Source: Ruania alba
Lineage (GTDB): Bacteria; Actinomycetota; Actinomycetes; Actinomycetales; Beutenbergiaceae
Direction: 5' to 3'
Assembly (NCBI RefSeq): GCF_900105765.1
Contig: NZ_FNTX01000002.1
Span: forward strand, 1,364,001 to 1,428,000
Length of the DNA: 64,000 nt
Notes under the pieces: generated by a model
Told to the model about the DNA's origin: nothing
Seen by the model: only the letters and a program-made list of their open reading frames with translations
Database searches by the model: none
In this document: in pieces, positions 27,513 to 37,124 of the stretch
Layout of the letters: the number at the start of each line of letters is the position of its first letter
Position numbering within the stretch: the first letter of the stretch is position 1
Position numbers and translations under genes: made by a program

Positions 27513-28483
27513 TCAGCGGGGTACGCGTACCACGAGCGCCCCGCCGGCCACCTGCGCCCGCAGCGCCGTCGCCTCGCCGAGGTACTCGCCGTCCACTTGA
27601 AAGTGCTCGGGCCGCCGCAGCGTCAACTTGATGTCTCGGGTCCGTCGCACCAGCACGGCAGCCCCGGTGCGCAGCGGACGGCGCCGGCCGTGCTTGCGGC
27701 GCAGTCGCCGCACGAGCCCGTTCTCCTGCAGGAACCACGAGGCCACCTCCCCCAGCCCTGGACGTCGTCGGCGTGCAGGAGCAGCACGTCCAACTCACCG
27801 TCGTCCACCTCGGCGTCCGGCAACAGCACCAGACCGGCCGGCAGCGCCCCACCGTTGGCGATGGCCAGGGTGAGGAGCCGGGCATCCTGTGGCGGGTCGC
27901 CGTCGAGGCTGTACGTCACGTCGATCCGGTCCGAGCGGGTCACCCCACGGGTCACCCCCGCCACATAGGCGAGCCAGCCCAGCAGTTCCTTGGCCTCGGC
28001 GCTGGTGTGCACGACCATCTGCGCATCCACACCGAAACCGGCCAGCACCAGGAACATGCGGTGCAGCCGCCGGCCGTCGGACAGGTCCACCGTGACGTGC
28101 CCGGTGTCCACCCGGCGCTCCACCCCGGTCAGGGCGGCGCGCAACGACGCGATCTGGTCCAGCACCGGCAGACCGACGTTGCGGGCGAACAGGTTCGTGG
28201 ACCCGACCGGCCACACGCCCAGGGGCCGATCCGTACCGGCCAGCACCTCCGCCGTCAGCCGTACCGTGCCGTCACCACCGGCCGCGATGACCACCTCCGC
28301 GTCCGCCCCGCCCGCCTCGGCGAGCCGGGTGCGCAGAGTGTCGGCGTCGTCGTCGGCCGCTGTGGGTACCCACAGGCTCGCCTCCCAGCCGGCGCGGCGT
28401 TCCTCCCGCGCCATCACCCGGCGCCAGCGAGCACCGGTCAGCTTCTCCGGGTGATAGACGACGGCGGCACGTGGCCCTGCCAT
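27513..28483 (-). pseudogene. Diacylglycerol/lipid kinase family protein, frameshifted
   Basis: Two frames together make a complete lipid kinase of about 322 residues. The first (from ATG 28483) has the VIAAGGDGTVRLTAEVL phosphate loop and LGVWPVGSTNLFARN. The second resumes in GEVASWFLQENGL and ends with FQVDGEYLGEATALR, the usual C-terminal signature. The break lies at a five-base G run on the coding strand (27749-27753); one extra G restores GWGEVASWF. A GAGGGGG site precedes the start. A second, intact member of the family lies at 59061-60188. It may be an assembly error rather than a dead gene. Confidence 0.85.
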
Positions 28484-28578
28484 GGATGTGCCCCCTCGGT
28501 CTCTGGTGACGTACTGCTGGTGCCAGTATCCGTCGTAGTCTGCCTGGGGTTGTGCCGAACGAGGTGATGGGAGACGCG

Positions 28579-29475
28579 ATGGGCGTCGTGGTGGTTGGCA
28601 GCGCGAACATGGACGTGGTGACGCGGGTGCCGCGCATCCCTGGGCCGGGGGAGACGCTGCTCGCGCTCTCCTTCGCCCGCGGAGGTGGCGGGAAGGGCGC
28701 GAACCAGGCGGTTGCGGCTGCGCGTGCCGGCGGCGCGCAGACTGTCTTCGTCGGTGCTCTGGGCCGCGACGCCGACGGCGACGCGCTACGCGAAGGGCTT
28801 GCCGACGCCGGGGTGGACACCGGTGTGATCTCCGTCTCCGACGCGCCTACCGGGACCGCGCTGATCTCCGTGGCCGAGGACGGCGAGAACGCGATCGTGG
28901 TGGTGGGCGGTGCGAACGCCGACTTCACCGAGCTCTCCGGCGAGCAGCGCGAGCGGGTGGGGCAGGCCGATGTGCTGCTCGCTCAGCTGGAGATCGCCCC
29001 CGAGGTGGTGCTCGCCGCCGCGCAGGCCCGATCCGAGGGGGCCACCTTCGTGCTGAACGCCGCGCCGTCCGCGCCGCTGAGCGAACAGATGTGGGCCGAG
29101 GTCGACGTGCTGGTGGTGAACGAGCACGAGGCGGCCGACCTGGCCGAGTCCCTCGGTGCCCCGGACCGGGACCTGGACGCGGCCGTGGACCGGCTCGCCG
29201 AGCGCGTTTCCGCACTGGTGGTCACCCTGGGCGGCAAGGGGTGCCTGGTGCTGCAGGACCGACGGCGCACGCAGGTTCCCGCAGTGCGGGTCACCCCGGT
29301 GGACACCACCGGGGCCGGGGACACCTTCGTCGGCGTACTGGGTGCACGCCTCGCGCTCGGGGACGACCTCGTGGAAGCAGCCCGCTGGGGGTCGGTGGCC
29401 GCGGCGCTGGCCGTGCAGCGGCCCGGGGCACAGGACGGCGTCCCGCACGCCGACGAGGTACGCGCAGCCCGGTAG
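28579..29475 (+). CDS. Ribokinase-like PfkB-family carbohydrate kinase
   Basis: About 298 residues. The N-terminal PfkB signature VVGSANMDVVTRVPRIPGPG is followed by FARGGGGKGANQAVAAARAG, both typical of ribokinases. The C-terminal TTGAGDTFVGVLGARLALG holds the catalytic Asp and the anion hole. It would phosphorylate ribose or a related sugar or nucleoside with ATP. I prefer ATG 28579 because GGGAG lies 5 nt before it; GTG 28552 and ATG 28567 are alternatives. It is divergent from the frameshifted lipid kinase. Confidence 0.9.
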   Translation: MGVVVVGSANMDVVTRVPRIPGPGETLLALSFARGGGGKGANQAVAAARAGGAQTVFVGALGRDADGDALREGLADAGVDTGVISVSDAPTGTALISVAEDGENAIVVVGGANADFTELSGEQRERVGQADVLLAQLEIAPEVVLAAAQARSEGATFVLNAAPSAPLSEQMWAEVDVLVVNEHEAADLAESLGAPDRDLDAAVDRLAERVSALVVTLGGKGCLVLQDRRRTQVPAVRVTPVDTTGAGDTFVGVLGARLALGDDLVEAARWGSVAAALAVQRPGAQDGVPHADEVRAAR

Positions 29476-29502
29476 TCCGAGCCTCCGCTCTTCGCCGCAC
29501 CC

Positions 29503-29584
29503 GTTGGAACGGACTTCCGTCATTCGAACGGGCTTCCGTGCGCACGAAAGGCCGTTCCAACGACGCAAGCCCGTTCGAATGCGG
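29503..29584. repeat. REP-like compound palindromic element, copy A
   Basis: Four half-units of about 17 bp, consensus CRTTSGAACGGRCTTCC. Two are direct (29503-29520, 29521-29538) and two inverted (about 29546-29561, 29565-29581), so the block can fold into hairpins. It lies between the convergent ribokinase and patatin genes, where it may also act as terminator. It shares GCCCGTTCGAATGCGGGA exactly with copy B at 58916-58997. Confidence 0.75.
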
Positions 29585-29598
29585 GAGGGCGCCAGGTC

Positions 29599-31152
29599 TC
29601 AGGTCAGCCAGGCGGGTGCGGGGAGCTCGTAGGGGTGGCCTTCCCAGTCGCGCCACCAGCCGTCTGCGTGCGGGGGGAGCAGGGCCGGGTCGGCAGCGAG
29701 GACGGCGTCTCGCAGCTGCCTCTTGAGGCGGGAGAGCTGGTGCAGATCGGGTGTCGGCTGGGCAGCGCCGGCGGCAGCCGCACCTTCGGCGCGCGGGCCC
29801 TCGGTGCCCTCCGGTCGGAGCAGGGTGTTCTCCATCGCCCAGATCTCCCGCCGGAGCGCGATGATCGCCGTGGTGGCGGCGTGCCGCTGCGCGTCCACGC
29901 CGGTGCATACCTCGGCAGCGCGGATCCAGCCGTAGTCCATCGAGATGCGCACCAACCCGGGATCCACGGTCAAGATGTCGTGGATGTCCAGCTCCGGCTG
30001 GATCACCACCGCACCCGCCGCGCGCGCCCGGCGCACCTCATCGGCCTGGATCTCGTCGGTCATCACCCCGAAGCCGGCGCGCATCACGATCTCCAGCATG
30101 TCCTTCTCGGCGAAGCTGGTGGCCGGGCTGAGGCCGGAGGGAGAAGCCACCACGGCGTAGCAGCGGTTCACCCCGAGGTGCTCGATGGCCACCTCCACCG
30201 GTAGGGATTCGCGAGCTCCGCCGTCGACGTAGTGCTCCGAACCGAGCTGCACCGGGGCGAACACGCTCGGGATGGCACATGAGGCCTGGATCGCTGATAC
30301 GAGGTCCACCACCGGCTCGCCGGGAACGGGCTGATCGAGGCGGTCCCGGATCTCACCGGTCTCGGTGACGTAGCGCAGCTCCCCGGACTCCAGCGCCACG
30401 GTGGCGATCCGCAGCTGGACGCCCGATGCGGCTGCTCGTTCGGACGAGAACAGGTTGGGGTTGGTGAGGTGCTTCACCAGCGGGCCCGGTGTGAAGGCGG
30501 CTCGCTCCTTCTGCGCCCCACCCAGGATCAGGTCCACATCCGTACTGGTCCGGCCTGCCTCCCACAGCGTGGAGAGAGTGTCGAAGACGTTAGTGACGGA
30601 CCAGCTCAGACCGTGCTCGGGCGGGGTCGGATCGCCCGCATCCGGTGGGCGCTTGCGGTCGGTGGCGCGGTCGGCGAGGCGCCCGGCGGCGGCTCTGATC
30701 GACTGCTCGGTCCGGGCGCGCTGCGCGTTCTGCTCGGCGCGTGCGTCCCGGTGCCGCAGCGCCATCACCTTGCGCCAGGTGGGCATGTGCTCGTTCAACT
30801 TGGTGAACCAGGGGAGCTCGGTGAACATGTCCGAGGAATCTCGCATCGTCCGCCACAGCCGGCCCAGCTCGGCCACGGCGGCCTCCTGGCCGGCCCGGTC
30901 CGGGTACTGGGCGATCACGGCTGCCAGGATCGCCCCCGCCGAGGTGCCGGTGATCACCGACGGCGTGATGCCCTCCCGGGAGAACAGGTAGTCGATCGCC
31001 CCGATCTCGAAGCTGGACCGGGCGCCACCACCGGCGATGGCCAGACCGATGACGTCCCGTGGGGGAGGGGCGGGTTCGGGCGCAAGCTGGCCACCGAGAG
31101 CATGGATGAGGCGGTGCCGGGCGCGGGTCACCAGGCCGTGCGTGACGGGCAT
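29599..31152 (-). CDS. Patatin-like phospholipase family protein
   Basis: About 517 residues. The oxyanion loop is IAGGGARSSFEIGAID, the nucleophile Ser lies in ITGTSAGAILAAVI, and the Asp of the dyad in VDGGARESLPVEVA. The catalytic domain is split by a charged insert (AEQNAQRARTEQSI region). The C-terminal ~120 residues are an extra helical region. It should hydrolyse acyl esters of lipids. Of the open frame to 31758, only the part from ATG 31152 is patatin-like; TACTCT ends 6 nt before this ATG, so a leaderless message is likely. It is divergent from arfB. Confidence 0.88.
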   Translation of the reverse strand: MPVTHGLVTRARHRLIHALGGQLAPEPAPPPRDVIGLAIAGGGARSSFEIGAIDYLFSREGITPSVITGTSAGAILAAVIAQYPDRAGQEAAVAELGRLWRTMRDSSDMFTELPWFTKLNEHMPTWRKVMALRHRDARAEQNAQRARTEQSIRAAAGRLADRATDRKRPPDAGDPTPPEHGLSWSVTNVFDTLSTLWEAGRTSTDVDLILGGAQKERAAFTPGPLVKHLTNPNLFSSERAAASGVQLRIATVALESGELRYVTETGEIRDRLDQPVPGEPVVDLVSAIQASCAIPSVFAPVQLGSEHYVDGGARESLPVEVAIEHLGVNRCYAVVASPSGLSPATSFAEKDMLEIVMRAGFGVMTDEIQADEVRRARAAGAVVIQPELDIHDILTVDPGLVRISMDYGWIRAAEVCTGVDAQRHAATTAIIALRREIWAMENTLLRPEGTEGPRAEGAAAAGAAQPTPDLHQLSRLKRQLRDAVLAADPALLPPHADGWWRDWEGHPYELPAPAWLT

Positions 31153-31209
31153 GGCCCCAGAGTAGGTCACGCCGACGACGGAGCGGGAGGGCGAGTAGGG
31201 TCGAGGGGT

Positions 31210-31641
31210 ATGGCTGGGTCCGGGTTGCGAGTGAACGGCTCGCTCACGATTCCTGACGGCGAGCTGGCCTGGCGCTTTTCGCGCTCCTCCGGTCCGGGCG
31301 GTCAGGGAGTGAACACCACCGACTCCCGGGTGGAGCTGAGCTGGGACGTAGCCCGCTCCGCAGTGCTCGAGGACGGACAGCGTGCCCGGCTGCTCGACCG
31401 GCTGGAACCGCGGCTCACCGGCGGGGTGCTCACGGTCACAGCGTCCGAGCACCGCGCGCAGTTGCGCAATCGCGATGCGGCCCGGGCGCGGCTGGCGGAG
31501 CTGGCCGCAGGCGGTCTCGCACCGCCGCCACGACGGCGGCGAGCGACGAAGCCCACCCGCGGATCGAAGGAACGCCGGCTGCGGGCGAAGAAGCAGCACG
31601 CGCAGACGAAGCAGTGGCGGCGCCGGCCCGATCACAGCTGA
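31210..31641 (+). CDS. arfB: Alternative ribosome-rescue peptidyl-tRNA hydrolase (ArfB/YaeJ-like)
   Basis: A 143-residue release-factor-like protein. The GGQ motif lies in SRSSGPGGQGVNTTDSRVEL. The C-terminal tail is strongly basic (RRRRATKPTRGSKERRLRAK onward), as in ArfB, where the tail enters the empty mRNA channel of stalled ribosomes. It frees nascent chains from ribosomes lacking a stop codon. The codon-recognition domains of true release factors are missing, as expected. ATG 31210 lies 8 nt after TAGGGT and no Shine-Dalgarno is seen, consistent with a near-leaderless message. Confidence 0.9.
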   Translation: MAGSGLRVNGSLTIPDGELAWRFSRSSGPGGQGVNTTDSRVELSWDVARSAVLEDGQRARLLDRLEPRLTGGVLTVTASEHRAQLRNRDAARARLAELAAGGLAPPPRRRRATKPTRGSKERRLRAKKQHAQTKQWRRRPDHS

Positions 31642-31801
31642 CGATGTCTGCCATGTGGTCGATGTGGTCTTGCTTACTGGACGCTGCAGTTGCGATGAGT
31701 ACCGGCGGGGTGTTTCGGTGGATTCGCCCCAGGCGCAACGCGTGTAGTGAGAGCGCATGCTGCTCGTCAGCGTCTATGCCGAAGGAACGAGAGGGAGCGT
31801 C

Positions 31802-32098
31802 ATGCTCACCCTGACCGAGAACGCCCAGACCGCGATCAAGTCGATCACCGAGCAGGCCGGGCTCCCGGCCGAGGGCGGCGTCCGCATCGCGATGGCAGAG
31901 AGCGGCACTGAGCTGCAGATGTCGCTCGTGCCGGAGCCCGCCGAGAGCGACCAGGTGATCGAGAACGAGGGCGCGCGTGTGTTCGTCGCCCCTGAGACCT
32001 CCGAGCTGCTCGACACCCAGCAGCTCGACGCGAGCCAGACCGAGGAGGGAACCGGCTTCTCGCTGGCGGCCCAGGAGGGGGCCGCGGCAACCGAGTGA
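31802..32098 (+). CDS. HesB/IscA-like protein lacking cysteines
   Basis: A 98-residue protein with the HesB fold pattern (MLTLTENAQTAIKSITEQAG at the start, then GGVRIAMAESG). True A-type Fe-S carriers have three conserved cysteines; this one has none, so it cannot carry a cluster in the usual way. Such cysteine-free relatives are found in actinobacteria and have no known role. Acidic throughout. ATG 31802 follows a purine-rich AGAGGGAG ribosome site. Confidence 0.75.
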   Translation: MLTLTENAQTAIKSITEQAGLPAEGGVRIAMAESGTELQMSLVPEPAESDQVIENEGARVFVAPETSELLDTQQLDASQTEEGTGFSLAAQEGAAATE

Positions 32099-32138
32099 TC
32101 CACGCGGGTCACTGAGTCACGCTTGGAGAATCCGTCGT

Positions 32139-32181
32139 CGATCTGGTGGATGCGCTGAGACGCTGCCAACCCACCAGATCG
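32139..32181. terminator. Hairpin between convergent genes
   Basis: CGATCTGGTGG (32139-32149) and CCACCAGATCG (32171-32181) form a perfect 11-bp stem with a 21-nt loop between the ends of the HesB-like and DUF255 genes. It is probably a shared terminator. Confidence 0.7.
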
Positions 32182-32207
32182 GCGGCGGATCTCTGCGTGC
32201 CGAGGCT

Positions 32208-34271
32208 TCAGCTGTCGATCGTCGAGGCGAGGGAGGCGTGGAGATCGTCGACCGTCGTAACCGGCAGATCGCACACGAACCCCCGGCACACATACGCCGC
32301 TGAGTGACCGTCGATGCGCTCGCGGCTGTCCAGCAGTCCCGGGGGAGCAACGTTGTGGTCGGTGTCGGGCGCCGAAGCGGCCACAACCTTGCCCGAGCCC
32401 GGTCGAACTGGCTCGGTACCACCGTCGAACGCCAGCACCAGGCCCGGGCTGGTCGCGGCCCGTGCCACCGCGATCATCTCGCGAGCGACCGCGTCGTCGC
32501 CGACCACGGCCACCTGCACCGGCCCGCTCGCCGCCGCCTCCGCCGCGGCCAGGAACCAGCCCGCGAATCGCGGGTCCTGTGCCGCGATCTCACCGCCGGC
32601 ACCGATCGCGGCCTCGGCCTCGGCACGCCATCGCCCGGTCAGTGCCGAGAAGGTGAGCAGCGCGCCGGCCAGGGACGAGGTTCCGCTCGGTTCGGCGTTG
32701 TCGGTGCGCCCGCGCATCCGCAGCACCAGCCGCTCCCCGTCCTCAGCGGTGTCGTAGAACGCGCCGTCGGGGGAGCGGAACTGCTCCAGCGCCGTCGCGA
32801 GCACGTCCTCGGCGAGGCCCAGCCAATGCGGCTCGCCCGTGGCCTGGTACAGGGCGAGGAGCCCCTCGGCGACGTTGCCGTAGTCGTCGGCGACGCCGTC
32901 CGCCTCACCCACCCGGCCATCTCGGGAAGCGCGACGCAGGCGGAGGTGACCTGCGCCGTCGGGGGTGGCGTGGGTGAGCACCAGCTGGGCGCACCGGCGC
33001 GCCGCCTCCAGCCAGGACGGCTCACCCAGGAGCGCGCCCGCCTCGGCGAGCGCCGCGATCGCCATGCCGTTCCACGAGGTGACCACCTTGTCGTCCCGAG
33101 GCGGTTGCGGCCGGAGCGAGCGCTTCTCGAACAGGCTCAGACGCCAGCCCGGCCACTCCGGCGGTGGGTCCTCGAGCATGCGCAGCGTGGACGCGCCGCC
33201 CTCGAACGTGCCCTGCTCGGTGACCCCCAGCAGCGTGGCCGCCCGGGTGCCGTCAGCGGCGCCGAGCACCTCCGTGAACTGCTCCGGCGTCCAGACGTAG
33301 GTGAGGCCCTCGGTGCCCTCGGTGTCGGCATCGAGCGACGCCGCGAAACCGGCCTCGGGCGTGCGCAGGTCGCGGAGCAGGAACTCGGCCGTCTCCCGGA
33401 CCACCCGCTCAGCCAGCGGGGAACCCGTCGCGCGGTACCAGTGCAGGTACACCCGCAGCAGCTGGGCGTTGTCGGCGAGCATCTTCTCGAAGTGCGGCAC
33501 CACCCAGGCGGCGTCCACGCTGTACCGGGCGAACCCGCCGGCCAGCTGGTCGTAGATGCCGCCGCTGGCCATCGCCGTGCAGGTCGCCTCGACCAGGTCC
33601 AGGGCCCGGTCGTCACCGGTGCGTGCGTGGTGGCGCAGCAGGTGCTCGAGCACCATCGACGGCGGAAATTTCGGTGCGCCTCCGAAGCCGCCATGGTGGT
33701 GGTCGGCCTGGGCGAGCAGGCCGGTGATGGCGTCGCGCAACCCGGTGGTGCCGAGCGGTCCGTCCGCCAAGGCACCGGCCGGCGGGCGGGTGGCCTCCTG
33801 CAGTCGGGCGGTGATCCCGGCGGCCCCTTCGACCACCTCGTCACGCTTGTCCTGCCAGATCTCGGTGACCGCACGGAGCAGGTCGACGAACCGGTCCCGG
33901 GGGAAGTAGGTGCCGCAGTAGAAGGCGTGCCCGTCCGGGGTGAGCAGGCAGGTCATCGGCCACCCGCCCTGCCCGGTCATCGCGGTGGTGGCACGCATGT
34001 ACACGGCGTCCACGTCCGGGCGCTCCTCCCGGTCCACTTTCACGGGGATGAAGGACGCGTTGATCACCGCGGCCACCTGCTCGTCCTCGAAGGACTCGTG
34101 CGCCATCACGTGGCACCAGTGACACGCGGCGTAGCCGACAGACAACAGGATCGGAACCTCCCGCCGTCGGGCCTCCGCAAAGGCAGCCTCACCCCACTCG
34201 TGCCAGTCGACCGGGTTGCCGGAGTGCTGGAGGAGGTAGGGGCTCGTCGCCGCTGCCAGTCGGTTTGCCAC
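32208..34271 (-). CDS. DUF255 thioredoxin-fold protein (YyaL/SSP411-like)
   Basis: A 687-residue protein. The N-terminal thioredoxin-like domain begins with [19 protein letters not shown] and has a CxxC-type site in [16 protein letters not shown]. The rest is an (alpha/alpha)6-barrel of the six-hairpin glycosidase type, with [20 protein letters not shown]. It is a widespread family with unresolved activity; a redox or epimerase/isomerase role has been suggested from folds. The GTG start follows AGGAG and AGGAA. The length matches the family. Confidence 0.9.
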   Translation of the reverse strand: MANRLAAATSPYLLQHSGNPVDWHEWGEAAFAEARRREVPILLSVGYAACHWCHVMAHESFEDEQVAAVINASFIPVKVDREERPDVDAVYMRATTAMTGQGGWPMTCLLTPDGHAFYCGTYFPRDRFVDLLRAVTEIWQDKRDEVVEGAAGITARLQEATRPPAGALADGPLGTTGLRDAITGLLAQADHHHGGFGGAPKFPPSMVLEHLLRHHARTGDDRALDLVEATCTAMASGGIYDQLAGGFARYSVDAAWVVPHFEKMLADNAQLLRVYLHWYRATGSPLAERVVRETAEFLLRDLRTPEAGFAASLDADTEGTEGLTYVWTPEQFTEVLGAADGTRAATLLGVTEQGTFEGGASTLRMLEDPPPEWPGWRLSLFEKRSLRPQPPRDDKVVTSWNGMAIAALAEAGALLGEPSWLEAARRCAQLVLTHATPDGAGHLRLRRASRDGRVGEADGVADDYGNVAEGLLALYQATGEPHWLGLAEDVLATALEQFRSPDGAFYDTAEDGERLVLRMRGRTDNAEPSGTSSLAGALLTFSALTGRWRAEAEAAIGAGGEIAAQDPRFAGWFLAAAEAAASGPVQVAVVGDDAVAREMIAVARAATSPGLVLAFDGGTEPVRPGSGKVVAASAPDTDHNVAPPGLLDSRERIDGHSAAYVCRGFVCDLPVTTVDDLHASLASTIDS

Positions 34272-34467
34272 TTCCTGTCACTCCTGCCATTGATGGTTGC
34301 GTCCCGGTCTTGCTGGGTGGCGCACCCGTGAGGATGGGAGGTTTTCCGCACGGCCGGTTGTGAGGATCGCTACCTCCCACCCTAGGTGTAGCAGGCGTGG
34401 TCGCGATGGTGTGGCTCGACTGGGTTGCTGTCTCCGGCCTGTGCCTCACCCGCTCCTGGGGAATGCC

Positions 34468-34731
34468 TCACCACGCGTCGAAGACGCGGGCGATCTCCGC
34501 CGGATCGACGAAGGTGCCGAATGCCACCTTGGCTCGCTCGACGCTGACGGGGTCCCGCAGCACGTCGGTGGTCCAGTCGGCGCTCTGGCGCACATCAACT
34601 CCGACCTCGTCGTGGTCGAGGAATTCCGCAATGCGCGCAGTGTCGCTCGGGTCGGCCACGGTCATGAGCCGCCTGACCACGGTGCGGTCGGGGGACCAGG
34701 CCACGACCGCCGTCGTGAGGTGATCAGGCAT
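34468..34731 (-). CDS. Hypothetical protein (87 aa)
   Basis: An 87-residue product of unknown family (TAVVAWSPDRTVVRRLMTVA at the start, FVDPAEIARVFDAW at the end). Codon use is strongly GC-rich at third positions, unlike a random frame. The ribosome site is weak (GCGAG). There are no membrane segments or cysteines. It stands alone between the DUF255 gene and the glycan island. Confidence 0.5.
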   Translation of the reverse strand: MPDHLTTAVVAWSPDRTVVRRLMTVADPSDTARIAEFLDHDEVGVDVRQSADWTTDVLRDPVSVERAKVAFGTFVDPAEIARVFDAW

Positions 34732-34902
34732 CTCGCCAGCACAGCACAGCGGACTCCCGCGCGGCGGAGCGTACCCACAGCCTGTGGATATCGCAGGATA
34801 TGCCGCGAATCTCGTGACGCGCTGCGGGCGGGCACGGAAGAGCGCAACCGGGCAACAGCATCCTGACTGCTAGCTCCTCCCGCGCATCATCGGTGGAGTG
34901 AA

Positions 34903-37077
34903 CTAGGCTCTGCGTACGATGAGGCCGTCCTTGGCTGGGAGGGTCAGCGAGGTTCCCAGTGGCTGGCCGTTGTTGACCACCGGATCCTGATCCGGTGTGC
35001 CTTGTAGTCGCGTCAGGCCCTGGTCGGGGAACTCTGAGGCCAGATCGAAAGTCTGGTCGTGGTTGGAGGGGTTGGCGAACGTGACCCCTCCCTCGAAGGC
35101 GCGGTAGACGGTATCGGCACTGTTGTGCGCGGTGAGCCGCTCGATGACGATCTCTTCGGTTCCTTCCACCTCGAAGTGAAGGTGAACTGGTCCGGCTGCC
35201 AGGTCCCGGAAGTAGAACCGGGCCATGAAAGCGTCCGGATCGATCCAGGTGAACAGTTGCTCTCCATTGCCTTCGGCGTCGATGGCGCTGAGGTAGAGCC
35301 GCCGCCCAATGGTGGAAGGGTAGTCGGCGAGGGGCGTGCCTGTGGCTGACATGACCAGCAGCAGGTCGCCGCCGGGGTGGTCGATCGAGCCCCACTCGAA
35401 CTGCTGGAAGTGTGGCTCCGGGCTGGGCTCGGGGGCCGCCCCGTGATAGGTCGCTACCAGGCGTGGTGAGTCTCCCGAACCCAGATCGCGCGTGAATGTC
35501 ATGTTCGTTCCGGTGAACTTGGACACCATCGACTCGCGCCAGGAGACTCCAGCGCCGGTGAGGAGGTCAGGCTGGCGTTCGGCCAGATGGACCGGGTCCG
35601 CCAGGGGTGCGCCGAGCCAGTTCAACTCGTTGAGGTTGCCCTTGACCAGTTCGTCGAAGGGTCCCAGGATATGGCCTGGGCGTGGCGGACGCTTGGTGAA
35701 GGTGAAGCCGGCGCCGAGCACCAGGGATGCCGCGAGATTGAGGCGCAGATCGCGGTAGTCGATGTCTGCGGATCGCTCGCCCCGGTACTTGTAGTTGATG
35801 TAGTTGAACGCCGTGTCGTCGGACCTGGTGACCCAGAAGCCGATCCGGTTGAGGGCTGACGACCAGTCCACGTACTCCCTGTCGACCAGGGATGGGAAAC
35901 CTTCGGCTTCCATGCCGAGGACGCCGAATCCACGCTGGTTGTTGAGTTCGTTCTGGCCATCGCCCATGATCACTTTGTTGGGCAGTAGTGCCCGGAGCTT
36001 CTGGGAGAACTCCAGGCTTCCGATGCCGTAGGTGTTCACGCCGTCGACGTACATTCCGCCGGGCTGTCCGTCACCATTGGCATCGGCGTCTTCGGCAGGT
36101 TGCCCTCCGCCGTCGGTGTGCTCGATGGCTCGGAAGTTGAAGACATCGAACTCCATGCCGTCGAAGCTCTCCAACAGACCACCGGGGTTGAACAGCCCTG
36201 CCAGGTCCTCGGCCAGCGCGTCCCCGCAGTTGCGACCCGCGGCATCGGTGGGACAACGTGTGGAGAAGTTGTAGCTCCACAACAGGTTCGACAGATGTGG
36301 CGGACCCCACGGACCGGTGACCACGTGCGGCGCCAAGTACGCACCGGCCGGCCAGGTCACCGCCGAGGTGCCGAACAGGCCACGCCGAACCGTGATGGTG
36401 CTGGCCGCTGCATCGATGCCCACGAGCTGCACCTGTTCAGCGACCGACCAGTCCGGGCGGCCATCCTCCCCCACTGCGGTGATACAGATGTCGTCGCCCC
36501 GGTCTCCGCGGCGGCCGGCGCGCATGGTGAACATCGCCGTATCACCGACCTTGATCACCGTGGCATCGGCACCCACCGACTCGGTCGACTGCGTCCCCGC
36601 GCGATACAGCCAGTGCCCCGCAAAGAATCCCTCCGTTCCATACAGTGGGTCGCGCCCCGAGCCGTTGTAGTGCAGCATCACGGCCTTCTCAGGGTGGCGC
36701 TCCTTGAACCGGTTGAAATACACCACATTGTCCGGGCTCACCCAGTCGCTGCGTGTCTCCTGCAGCACCTTCCCCTGAATTCCGTTCAGGGGAAGGAATG
36801 TCTCCTCCCACTCGTCATACTCCAACCCTCTGCCCCCGATGAGGACCTCGCTACTGCGGAAGAAGAACGAGCGAGGGAACCCGCCGGAGAACAGCGGCAG
36901 ATCTCTGGGGGTCCCCAGGGTCGGCGAGGGCGCAGCCCACGCTGTCGGCGCTGTCGTGCCCACGAGGCCGCCCAACACAGCCAAGCCTGACGCCACTCCC
37001 AGCTGGCGACGCGTGATCCTCAAGGGGGCGCTGGTGTTCGGACGTTCGGTCGAGTGATTGTTGTCCTGTGCTGTCAT
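34903..37077 (-). CDS. Tat-exported protein of unknown family, possible glycoside hydrolase
   Basis: About 724 residues. A twin-arginine signal (ITRRQLGVASGLAVLGG, cut after AWA) indicates export of the folded protein. The mature part has no family I can name, but its layout resembles a TIM-barrel hydrolase followed by beta domains. Acidic residues follow strand-like segments: FDGMEFDVFNF, GGMYVDGVNTYG and GVLGMEAEGFPSL. The C-terminal ~200 residues look beta-rich. It overlaps the upstream GH27-like gene (long form, start 37128). I prefer ATG 37077, with GGAAG before it. It probably acts on the glycan served by the neighbouring sulfatases. Confidence 0.75.
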   Translation of the reverse strand: MTAQDNNHSTERPNTSAPLRITRRQLGVASGLAVLGGLVGTTAPTAWAAPSPTLGTPRDLPLFSGGFPRSFFFRSSEVLIGGRGLEYDEWEETFLPLNGIQGKVLQETRSDWVSPDNVVYFNRFKERHPEKAVMLHYNGSGRDPLYGTEGFFAGHWLYRAGTQSTESVGADATVIKVGDTAMFTMRAGRRGDRGDDICITAVGEDGRPDWSVAEQVQLVGIDAAASTITVRRGLFGTSAVTWPAGAYLAPHVVTGPWGPPHLSNLLWSYNFSTRCPTDAAGRNCGDALAEDLAGLFNPGGLLESFDGMEFDVFNFRAIEHTDGGGQPAEDADANGDGQPGGMYVDGVNTYGIGSLEFSQKLRALLPNKVIMGDGQNELNNQRGFGVLGMEAEGFPSLVDREYVDWSSALNRIGFWVTRSDDTAFNYINYKYRGERSADIDYRDLRLNLAASLVLGAGFTFTKRPPRPGHILGPFDELVKGNLNELNWLGAPLADPVHLAERQPDLLTGAGVSWRESMVSKFTGTNMTFTRDLGSGDSPRLVATYHGAAPEPSPEPHFQQFEWGSIDHPGGDLLLVMSATGTPLADYPSTIGRRLYLSAIDAEGNGEQLFTWIDPDAFMARFYFRDLAAGPVHLHFEVEGTEEIVIERLTAHNSADTVYRAFEGGVTFANPSNHDQTFDLASEFPDQGLTRLQGTPDQDPVVNNGQPLGTSLTLPAKDGLIVRRA

Positions 37078-37124
37078 GGTGATCACTTCCGTTCTGTGTG
37101 GTTTCAGAGCCGGGCGGATACGCC

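Noticed and set aside
32304-34331. A 675-codon plus-strand frame
   Set aside because: Antisense to the DUF255 gene; no recognisable features.
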